From: DATLBY01 sp035526665 | GTDB lineage: Bacteria > Acidobacteriota > Terriglobia > Bryobacterales > Bryobacteraceae | Direction of reading: 5' to 3' | Assembly: GCA_035526665.1 (NCBI GenBank) | Contig: DATLBY010000457.1 | Span: 1-11,985, forward strand | DNA length: 11,985 nt | Shown here: piece by piece, positions 7,204 through 11,985 of the stretch | Layout of the letters: every line of letters begins with the position of its first letter | Position numbering within the stretch: position 1 is the first letter of the stretch | The notes under the pieces: generated by a model | What the model was told of the DNA's origin: nothing | Seen by the model: the letters and a program-made list of their open reading frames with translations, nothing else | Databases searched by the model: none | Position numbers and translations under genes: made by a program

Positions 7204-8004
7204 TCAAATGTAAGACCTTCCTGTGACGGTTCCCATGAGCGAGGCTTCAAACAAAGCGGAAACCCGCTCGAAATCTTGCGGAGTATCCACGCCGAGTGAC
7301 TCGTACTCGGTTTCGGCTACCCGGATCACATGACCATTTTCCAATGCGCGCAGCTGCTCCAGGCGCTCGGCTTTTTCGAGTGGACCCACGGGAAGATCCG
7401 AATAACCCAGCAGGAAATCGCGCCGGTAGACATAAAGGCCGATGTGCTTGTAATGCGCTGGTACATCGTGCGTGCCGGCCGGCCTGTCCGCCTCACGTAC
7501 AAACGGGATAGGGCAGCGGGAAAAGTAGATGGCATTGCCAGCCAGATCGGTCACTACTTTGACAACGTTAGGGTTAGTAATCTCGGCCGGATCCTCGATG
7601 CGCTTCTTCAGAGTGCCCATGGCAACCTCCGGGTTATCGGCAAGGGCCAGCACGGCGGCATCGATGGCTGCTGGATCGATGAGCGGTTCATCGCCCTGGA
7701 TATTGACCACCAGTTCGGCTGCATCGCTGGCCGCCACTTCCGCCACGCGGTCTGTACCGGAGATGTGATCGCTGCGCGTCATTCGAACCAGGGCGCCGAA
7801 TCGCCGCGCCTCGTCGTAAATCGTCTGGTTGTCGGTTGCGATGATCAATTTTGTCAAATAACGCGCCTGCGCCGCGCGTTCGTAGACGTGCTGCAGCATG
7901 CTTTTGCCGGCGATTCTGGCGAGGGCTTTTCCTGGGAAACGGGAGGAGGCAAACCGGGCTGGGATTACGCCCAGAATTCGCTTTTGCACGTTCGATTCTA
8001 GCAT
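7204..8004 (-). CDS. kdsB: 3-deoxy-manno-octulosonate cytidylyltransferase (CMP-KDO synthetase)
   Basis: KdsB activates KDO with CTP to give CMP-KDO, the donor for lipid A-core assembly. The 266-residue protein has the nucleotide-binding N-terminus VIPARFASSRFPGKAL (13-28), ATDNQTI (56-62), HISGTDRVAE (80-89), NIQGDEP with the metal-binding Asp105 (101-107), YFSRCPIPF (160-168) and GVDTPQD (238-244), all in family order and at near-normal length. The reading frame is open further upstream (to 8436), but that part is antisense to the VWA gene, so ATG 8004 is used; GTG at 7989 is an alternative giving a more typical N-terminus. It is the first gene of the kdsB-pyrG-kdsA-pilin string. No clear Shine-Dalgarno is visible. 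The promoter must lie in the divergent gap after 8004. Confidence 0.96.
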   Translation of the reverse strand: MLESNVQKRILGVIPARFASSRFPGKALARIAGKSMLQHVYERAAQARYLTKLIIATDNQTIYDEARRFGALVRMTRSDHISGTDRVAEVAASDAAELVVNIQGDEPLIDPAAIDAAVLALADNPEVAMGTLKKRIEDPAEITNPNVVKVVTDLAGNAIYFSRCPIPFVREADRPAGTHDVPAHYKHIGLYVYRRDFLLGYSDLPVGPLEKAERLEQLRALENGHVIRVAETEYESLGVDTPQDFERVSALFEASLMGTVTGRSYI

Positions 8005-8016
8005 GAAAAATAGCCG

Positions 8017-8025
8017 TGATATACT
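8017..8025 (+). promoter_or_regulatory. Extended -10 box for the VWA operon
   Basis: TGATATACT fits the extended -10 form TGn-TATAAT with one mismatch. Transcription would start near 8032, about 31 nt ahead of the favoured GTG start at 8063, and this argues against in-frame starts at 8003 or earlier. No good -35 is present at the right distance. The reverse strand of the same AT-rich patch (TATATC) could serve kdsB, but this is weaker. The box lies just 12 bp downstream of the kdsB start codon. Confidence 0.45.
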
Positions 8026-8029
8026 CAAA

Positions 8030-8045
8030 TCGAGCTTAAGCACGA
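8030..8045. repeat. Near-perfect 16-bp palindrome in the kdsB/VWA divergent gap
   Basis: The sequence TCGAGCTTAAGCACGA is a palindrome apart from one mismatched pair (A/A at 8033 and 8042), with a perfect 8-bp centre GCTTAAGC at 8034-8041. It begins 4 bp after the predicted -10 box and covers the likely start site of the VWA transcript, a classic operator position. No regulator is encoded in the window, and the motif is not one I can assign to a known regulator. Confidence 0.4.
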
Positions 8046-8062
8046 GACCCACAGTGACGCTG

Positions 8063-9076
8063 GTGAAACGCTCGTGGATGTACGGATTTTGCGCTGCAGG
8101 GCTGGTGGTCGCCGTGGCTGTGTCCGCAGCCGACAAGAAGCCGCCTGCCCCCGTCCTCGACAATCCGAAAGTCTCCATCGAGCCCCGGATCAGACCTTCG
8201 GCGGACCCGCTCGCCAACAAAGAAAAGCGTGGCGCAAACATTCGTGTCGACACCACCCTGGTCTTGGTGAACGTTACTGTCACCGACCCGCTTGGCCGCT
8301 CCGTGACCGGGCTGGATAAAGAACATTTCCGGCTGTTCGAGGAAAAGGTGGAGCAGAAGATCAGCCAGTTTTCCAGCGAAGATGCGCCACTTTCCGTCGG
8401 CCTGGTATTCGATGCGAGCGGCAGCATGAATAACAAGCTGGCGAAATCGCGTCAGGCCGCCGCCGAGTTTTTCAAGACGGCTAATCCGGAAGATGAATTC
8501 TTCCTGGTGCATTTCAATGACAAGCCCGAGCTGGTCGTTCCCTTTACTACCAACACCGAAGAGATTCAGAATCGGCTCACTTTTACCCAAGCCAAAGGAA
8601 GAACCGCTCTGCTGGATGCCCTCTACCTGGCCATGAATCAGATGAAGAAAGCTCGCAATCCGCGGAAAACCGTTCTCATTCTTTCCGATGGAGGAGACAA
8701 CAGCAGCCGGTATACGGAAAGCGAAATTAAAAACCTCGTGCGGGAAGCGGACGTACAAGTCTATGCAATCGGGATTTTCGAGCCGATCGGCGGGCGGGGG
8801 CGGACGGCCGAAGAATTATCCGGTCCCGGCCTGCTCACCGAACTTGCGGAGCAGACGGGCGGCCGCCACTTCCCCGTGGAGAATTTGAACGAACTCCCGG
8901 ATATCGCCGCTAAGATCGGTATTGAACTGAGAAATCAATACGTTCTGGGTTACGCCCCGGTAAATCAGCAGAAGGATGGCAAGTACCGGCGTGTAAAGGT
9001 GCAACTGCAACAACCACGCGGATTACCTCCCCTGAAAGCCTATTTTCGACTTGGATACTATGCACCTCTCCAGTAA
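8063..9076 (+). CDS. Secreted VWA-domain protein, acidobacterial VWFA-related family (first copy)
   Basis: This 337-residue protein has a signal peptide (about 1-22, ending VAVSAAD), a linker, a beta-rich segment (about 60-105, RVDTTLVLVNVTVTDPLGR) typical of the VWFA-related acidobacterial family, then a von Willebrand A domain (about 110-295). The metal-ion-dependent adhesion site is complete: DASGS (117-121), Thr181 in GRTALLDAL and Asp209 in SDGGD. The C-terminal ELRNQYVLGYAP (288-299) and a final strand region are also typical. GTG 8063 gives the cleanest signal peptide; ATG 8003, GTG 8054 and ATG 8078 are alternatives. It is probably exported and may bind a protein ligand through a divalent metal; no partner is known. 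It overlaps the next gene by 17 nt. Confidence 0.93.
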   Translation: MKRSWMYGFCAAGLVVAVAVSAADKKPPAPVLDNPKVSIEPRIRPSADPLANKEKRGANIRVDTTLVLVNVTVTDPLGRSVTGLDKEHFRLFEEKVEQKISQFSSEDAPLSVGLVFDASGSMNNKLAKSRQAAAEFFKTANPEDEFFLVHFNDKPELVVPFTTNTEEIQNRLTFTQAKGRTALLDALYLAMNQMKKARNPRKTVLILSDGGDNSSRYTESEIKNLVREADVQVYAIGIFEPIGGRGRTAEELSGPGLLTELAEQTGGRHFPVENLNELPDIAAKIGIELRNQYVLGYAPVNQQKDGKYRRVKVQLQQPRGLPPLKAYFRLGYYAPLQ

Positions 9077-10022
9077 ACCGCCTATCTTTCTGGCGGCTCT
9101 CGCGGCGCTGCTCTTGCAAACGTTGTTTGCTCAGGATAAGCAGCCCAATGCGACTTTCCGCTCCGATACACGGCTGGTGGTCCTGCACGCCAGCGTCGCC
9201 GATGGCCGGGGCCGGCTTTTAACCGACCTGAAGCAATCCGCATTCAAGGTCTACGAAAACGATATTGAACAGCCGATCAAGCGCTTTCTGCGCGAAGATA
9301 TCCCCGTATCGCTTGCGCTGGTGATCGACAACAGCGGCAGCATGCGCGACAAGCGGAAAAAGGTGGAATCGGCAGCGCTCGCGCTGGTAAAGGCCTCAAA
9401 TCCGCGCGATGAGGTCACCATCGTCAACTTCAACGACGAGGCGTTTCAGGACGTTTTATTTACCAATGACGTCAAGAAATTGGAGGAGGGCCTGACGCGC
9501 ATAGATTCGCGCGGCGGCACTGCCATGCGGGACGCCATTAGTATGACCATCGATTACATGATGGAAAAGGCGAAGCACGAGAAGAAGGTCCTGCTGGTCA
9601 TTACCGATGGGAACGATACCGCAAGTAACGGGACCTTGGAGAAGCTGGTCGCAAAAGCGCGCCAGAGTGAAGTCCTCCTGTATATGATCGGTCTTTTAAG
9701 CGAGGAGGAGAAGCGGGAAGCTAAGAAGGCGAAGCGGGCGCTGGAGACTCTGGCCGAGGCTTCGGGAGGCTCGGCTACTTTTCCGAAGGAGTCAGCTGAA
9801 GTCGAGAAGGTAGCCCTGGATATTGCGGGCGAAATTCGTAATCAGTACCTGATCGCGTACACGCCCACGGCCCAGGCCCTGGATGGCAGTTTCCGCCGGA
9901 TCAAAGTGGCGGTGAATGCGTCCGGGCGGCCGGTCGCTCGTACCCGAAGCGGCTATTTCGCCGCGCCTGATCAGCCCGTAAAGAAGAGCACGGAAGTCTC
10001 GCAAGCTGCCCCCACAAAGTAA
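9060..10022 (+). CDS. Secreted VWA-domain protein, acidobacterial VWFA-related family (second copy)
   Basis: This 320-residue paralogue of the preceding protein has the same order: signal peptide (about 1-24, ending LFAQ), beta-rich segment (RSDTRLVVLHASVADGRGR, 34-52), VWA domain with a full metal site (DNSGS 90-94, Thr154 in GGTAMRDAI, Asp183 in TDGND) and GEIRNQYLIAYTP (257-269). A Lys/Glu-rich stretch at 214-228 (SEEEKREAKKAKRAL) and a polar tail of about 16 residues are not in the first copy. ATG 9060, with GGA six bases upstream, is preferred to TTG 9051. The 17-nt overlap with the first VWA gene and the one-base overlap with the next gene indicate one coupled transcript. The pair probably arose by tandem duplication, since strongly diverged. 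Confidence 0.93.
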   Translation: MHLSSKPPIFLAALAALLLQTLFAQDKQPNATFRSDTRLVVLHASVADGRGRLLTDLKQSAFKVYENDIEQPIKRFLREDIPVSLALVIDNSGSMRDKRKKVESAALALVKASNPRDEVTIVNFNDEAFQDVLFTNDVKKLEEGLTRIDSRGGTAMRDAISMTIDYMMEKAKHEKKVLLVITDGNDTASNGTLEKLVAKARQSEVLLYMIGLLSEEEKREAKKAKRALETLAEASGGSATFPKESAEVEKVALDIAGEIRNQYLIAYTPTAQALDGSFRRIKVAVNASGRPVARTRSGYFAAPDQPVKKSTEVSQAAPTK

Positions 10023-10246
10023 TGCTCCGGTTTTTATGGAACGCCTCGCGCGGTTACCGCTTGGCGCCCTGGAAAAGTCCGTACCTCCGCTGGAGAGTTG
10101 AGACCTACTGGGGCCTTCACGCTGAGCGAATTACTTTTGGCGAATTTTGGAGGTTTGTGTGGCGGCAACGCCGGGAATTGCTTCGATTTCTGCGCTGGGC
10201 TGTGCGGATGGAGAAGCATAACGGCGGGGCGGTACTCCCTCTCTAA
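10022..10246 (+). CDS. Small Trp/Arg-rich cytoplasmic protein, hypothetical
   Basis: This 74-residue protein starts with an ATG that shares its A with the TAA stop of the second VWA gene (TAATG). It contains seven Trp and many Arg residues (for example APWKSPYLRWRVETYWG at 15-31 and FWRFVWRQRRELLRFLRWA at 42-60), no signal peptide and no hydrophobic transmembrane segment; the second stretch would form an amphipathic, strongly basic helix. Its tight coupling and non-random composition support a real gene. I recall similar short proteins beside VWA genes in Acidobacteria, but cannot verify this here. The composition would suit binding to nucleic acid or to an acidic membrane surface, which is only inference. 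Function is unknown. Confidence 0.72.
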   Translation: MLRFLWNASRGYRLAPWKSPYLRWRVETYWGLHAERITFGEFWRFVWRQRRELLRFLRWAVRMEKHNGGAVLPL

Positions 10247-10288
10247 GATCCTTGCATATCCCCTCTTTTGCGGGCTAGAAGAATCAGG

Positions 10289-10294
10289 TATAAT
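10289..10294 (+). promoter_or_regulatory. Consensus -10 box giving a nearly leaderless mRNA
   Basis: A perfect TATAAT lies 16 nt before the ATG at 10311. A TTTGCG at 10267-10272 sits 16 bp upstream of it as a weak -35. Transcription should start near 10301, leaving a leader of only about 10 nt, too short for a normal Shine-Dalgarno, and none is seen. The rest of the 64-nt gap from 10247 to 10310 shows no terminator or other site. Confidence 0.6.
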
Positions 10295-10310
10295 CTGGCG
10301 ATACTCTATC

Positions 10311-10790
10311 ATGCGTGCCCTGGTCGTGCTTACCTGCGCGATGGTTGGGGTAGTTGCCGGCTTCGCGGAGCCGCAAACTACCGGTGCCTCTCGCGTTACT
10401 GAGAATACAGCGCTCCCAAAGACTGTAGGTCCTATCCCCCTCCTAACGGAAGATCAAGTTCGTGGCTGGGTAAAGAGCTGGCAGCGTCGTCTCGCCCTCG
10501 AAGACTGGCAAGTGGAAGTGAAGATTGTCCGAATCTGGGAGCTGCCCCAGGGGGCCATCGCGAACATCCACTGGTCTCTGCCCAACAAGAAGGCGATCAT
10601 CAAGGTTCTCCATACGATCGATTCGAATGTCGCCAGGTCGGGCGTGATCAAGGACACGGAACTCTCGGTAGTGCATGAGCTGGTGCACTTGAGCATGGCA
10701 AAACTTCCTCTGGACCCGAATCACACGGAGCTCGAAGAAGAGACCGTGAAGAAGATATCCATGGCCTTGCTGGACCTGGAAAAACGCTAG
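10311..10790 (+). CDS. Secreted HExxH putative metallopeptidase, small
   Basis: This 159-residue protein has a signal peptide (MRALVVLTCAMVGVVAGFA) followed by a compact domain. Residues 46-100 (LTEDQVRGWVKSWQRRLALE, then DWQVEV, IANIHW, KKAIIKV) precede a zinc-binding HELVH at 122-126. An acidic cluster, ELEEETVKKIS (140-150), follows 14-18 residues after the second His and could give the third ligand, probably Glu142-Glu144. The order of a Trp-rich helix, a strand with a buried Trp, HELxHL and an EE-x-helix resembles small cytoplasmic metallopeptidase-like proteins seen in phages and Firmicutes, here with an export signal. The ATG at 10311 is chosen over upstream in-frame starts because of the signal peptide and the promoter at 10289. 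Peptidase activity is inferred; the substrate is unknown. Confidence 0.82.
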   Translation: MRALVVLTCAMVGVVAGFAEPQTTGASRVTENTALPKTVGPIPLLTEDQVRGWVKSWQRRLALEDWQVEVKIVRIWELPQGAIANIHWSLPNKKAIIKVLHTIDSNVARSGVIKDTELSVVHELVHLSMAKLPLDPNHTELEEETVKKISMALLDLEKR

Positions 10791-10818
10791 CTCCGCCTCG
10801 CCTGTACGGTGGCGGAAC

Positions 10819-10840
10819 CGCGGGCGCAGTAGAGCCCGCG
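10819..10840. terminator. Hairpin between convergent genes
   Basis: CGCGGGC (10819-10825) and GCCCGCG (10834-10840) form a perfect 7-bp GC-rich stem with an 8-nt loop. It lies in the 54-nt gap between the stop codons of the HExxH gene and the SIS gene. A second, weaker pairing CCGCC/GGCGG (10793-10797 with 10811-10815) precedes it. There is no T-tract on either strand, so it is not a classic intrinsic terminator, but position and symmetry suit a bidirectional one. Confidence 0.5.
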
Positions 10841-10844
10841 TGGC

Positions 10845-11906
10845 CTACATGGTCTGTGTGACTTTGGAGAGCGTGCGCGGACGGTCCGGATCCAACCCCT
10901 TGTGTTCGGCCAGCGAGGCGGCCAGCAGTTGAGCCGGAATGATGTATGGGATGGGAGTATAGATCTCTTCCGGCAGGGGACCCTTGTAGGAGAGCTTCGC
11001 CGGAATGCAAATGACGCGAGCCGCTGTCTGCACGGCCTCCAGGTTGGACATGTCTGTAATCACCAGCGTCTCGGCCTTCAGCTCCTGCAAGCGCGCGATC
11101 ATCTCTCTGATTCCTTTCCAGGTCACTCCGGGCGGAGCAAATAGAAAAGACGGAAACGTCGATTCCACCACAGCGATGGGTCCGTGGAGCAGATCGGCTG
11201 ACGAGAATCGCTCAGCCACCACATAGCAGGTCTCCATCAGTTTCAAAGCAAACTCGAAGGCATTCGCGTAATTGAGGCCCCTGCCGACTACAACGCCCCT
11301 GGTGATAAAGGTATAACGCTCGGAACGCTCTTGGATTTGCGACTCCAGCGCCAGCGCGGAACGGGCGTAATCCGGCAGTCTCTTCAGATCTTCGGGGTCG
11401 ATGGCCGCCCCCAGGGCATAGGCGAGTAGATAGAAGGCCATCACCTGTCCTGTGTAGGTTTTTGTGGCGGCGACGCTCTTCTCCCTGCCGGCCCGCACCT
11501 GGAAAACATACTCGGCCATGTTCGCCAAGGTGCTCTCCGTCTCATTGGTGATGCCCACCGTGAGGGCGCCCTTTTCCTTGGCGCGCTCCAACACCAAATT
11601 CGTGTCGGTGGATTCTCCAGACTGCGAGATGGCCACCACAAGAACATCGTCGAAACGGATCGTCGCGTTGTATAACGTGAATATCGACGGGGCCGCCAGT
11701 GACACAGGAATGCCCGTAGTGATCTCCAGCAGATAGCGGCCGAATTGCGCCGCATTATCCGATGTGCCGCGCGCCGAGAGTACGATAAGTTTCGGGGGGT
11801 GTTGCTCCACACGGCGGCGCAACCGGATGGCAGTCCGCATCTCACTTCGCAGCGTCCGCTCCAGCGCGGCAGGCTGCTGGCGGATCTCCTCTAACATTTT
11901 CGACAT
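10845..11906 (-). CDS. Two-SIS-domain sugar-phosphate protein, GlmS isomerase-like (probable glucosamine-6-phosphate deaminase, NagB-II type)
   Basis: This 353-residue protein matches the isomerase half of GlmS without its glutaminase domain. It shows the family start MLEEIRQQPAALERTL (4-19), first SIS domain motifs SARGTSDNAAQ (44-54), SQSGESTDT (94-102) and VAATKTYTGQ (145-154), and a second SIS domain from about 200. By analogy with GlmS the catalytic residues are present: Glu225 in LKLMETCYVVAE, His241 in LLHGPIAVV and Lys348 in the C-terminal RTLSKVTQT. Stand-alone proteins of this form include NagB-II, which releases ammonia from glucosamine 6-phosphate to give fructose 6-phosphate, and AgaS- or FrlB-like enzymes; the choice is not decided by sequence. 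It is cytoplasmic and lies 15 nt downstream of another minus-strand gene, so probably in an amino-sugar or sugar operon. ATG at 11897 is an alternative start. Confidence 0.9.
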   Translation of the reverse strand: MSKMLEEIRQQPAALERTLRSEMRTAIRLRRRVEQHPPKLIVLSARGTSDNAAQFGRYLLEITTGIPVSLAAPSIFTLYNATIRFDDVLVVAISQSGESTDTNLVLERAKEKGALTVGITNETESTLANMAEYVFQVRAGREKSVAATKTYTGQVMAFYLLAYALGAAIDPEDLKRLPDYARSALALESQIQERSERYTFITRGVVVGRGLNYANAFEFALKLMETCYVVAERFSSADLLHGPIAVVESTFPSFLFAPPGVTWKGIREMIARLQELKAETLVITDMSNLEAVQTAARVICIPAKLSYKGPLPEEIYTPIPYIIPAQLLAASLAEHKGLDPDRPRTLSKVTQTM

Positions 11907-11921
11907 TCTTAGTTGAGAATA

Positions 11922-11985
11922 TCAGAGCGGACTCACGAGACGGCTTTCGGTGCCGATATAGATCTCGCGAGTCGCAGCTTCCGAG
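11922..11985 (-). CDS. C-terminal end of an unidentified protein (partial)
   Basis: On the minus strand one frame is open from the window edge to TGA at 11922-11924 and encodes 20 residues, including TREIYIGTESRLVSPL. It ends 15 nt before the SIS gene on the same strand, as expected for an upstream operon member. The fragment reads like a genuine protein end but is too short to identify. Its stop codon overlaps a TGATATTCT sequence that could look like an extended -10 box for the SIS gene. Confidence 0.45.
   Translation of the reverse strand, partial: SEAATREIYIGTESRLVSPL

Noticed and set aside
8005..8436. 144-codon N-terminal extension of kdsB
   Set aside because: It is antisense to the signal peptide and beta-rich part of the first VWA gene, contains no cytidylyltransferase motif and would exceed the family length.
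8036..8758. Minus-strand open frame of 240 codons inside the first VWA gene
   Set aside because: It is the mirror of a clear VWA domain and has no signal, motif or start context of its own.
8063..10022. VWA pair as a phage-defence or toxin system
   Set aside because: Both proteins carry export signals and there is no ATPase, nuclease or kinase partner nearby; nothing in the window supports a defence role.
10098..10310. Upstream in-frame extension of the HExxH protein
   Set aside because: It overlaps the small Trp/Arg-rich gene in another frame, would bury the signal peptide inside the protein, and lies upstream of the TATAAT box.
10845..11906. SIS protein as KdsD (arabinose 5-phosphate isomerase), which would complete the KDO pathway
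   Set aside because: KdsD has one SIS domain followed by CBS domains; this protein has two SIS domains and the GlmS-type C-terminus.
11916..11924. TGATATTCT on the minus strand as a leaderless promoter for the SIS gene
   Set aside because: It overlaps the stop codon of what appears to be an upstream gene on the same strand, and the leader would be about 3 nt; read-through from upstream is simpler.

Overview
The window reads as chromosome of a Gram-negative bacterium, most likely an acidobacterium of the Solibacter/Bryobacter type. This is inferred from three things: two tandem VWA proteins that resemble the VWFA-related family expanded in Acidobacteria, a DUF1549/DUF1553 plus DUF1501 secreted pair (typical of Planctomycetes and of Acidobacteria such as Solibacter), and a KDO (lipopolysaccharide core sugar) gene set that implies an outer membrane. 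No RNA gene, insertion sequence, phage gene or CRISPR array was seen.

Layout. Positions 1-99 hold the membrane-anchored tail of a plus-strand protein. Converging on it is a minus-strand pair (3487 to 109): a secreted DUF1549/DUF1553 protein with one CxxCH haem-type motif, then a DUF1501 protein with a twin-arginine-like signal; the second gene's ribosome binding site overlaps the first gene's stop codon. A 137-bp divergent gap, holding an extended -10 box bracketed by an inverted repeat, separates this pair from a plus-strand outer-membrane beta-barrel-like protein (3625-4257).

From 8004 down to 4264 on the minus strand runs a tight gene string kdsB-pyrG-kdsA-pilin. KdsA makes KDO-8-phosphate, PyrG makes CTP, and KdsB uses CTP to activate KDO, so three genes supply one pathway and its nucleotide cofactor. 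The KdsA is of the metal-dependent class. The string ends with a type IV pilin-like prepilin.

Diverging from kdsB is a plus-strand operon (8063-10246): two secreted VWA-domain paralogues whose genes overlap by 17 nt, then a 74-residue Trp/Arg-rich protein coupled by a one-base stop/start overlap. The kdsB/VWA gap carries a near-perfect 16-bp palindrome beside an extended -10 box. Next comes a secreted 159-residue HExxH protein (10311-10790) whose consensus TATAAT box lies so close to the ATG that the mRNA should be almost leaderless.

A hairpin separates this from a convergent minus-strand two-SIS-domain sugar-phosphate protein (GlmS isomerase-like, probably glucosamine-6-phosphate deaminase type II), itself 15 nt downstream of the tail of another minus-strand gene that runs off the window. 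The window is mostly recognisable families. The least explained parts are the VWA-VWA-small-protein operon, the secreted HExxH protein and the two palindromic promoter regions.
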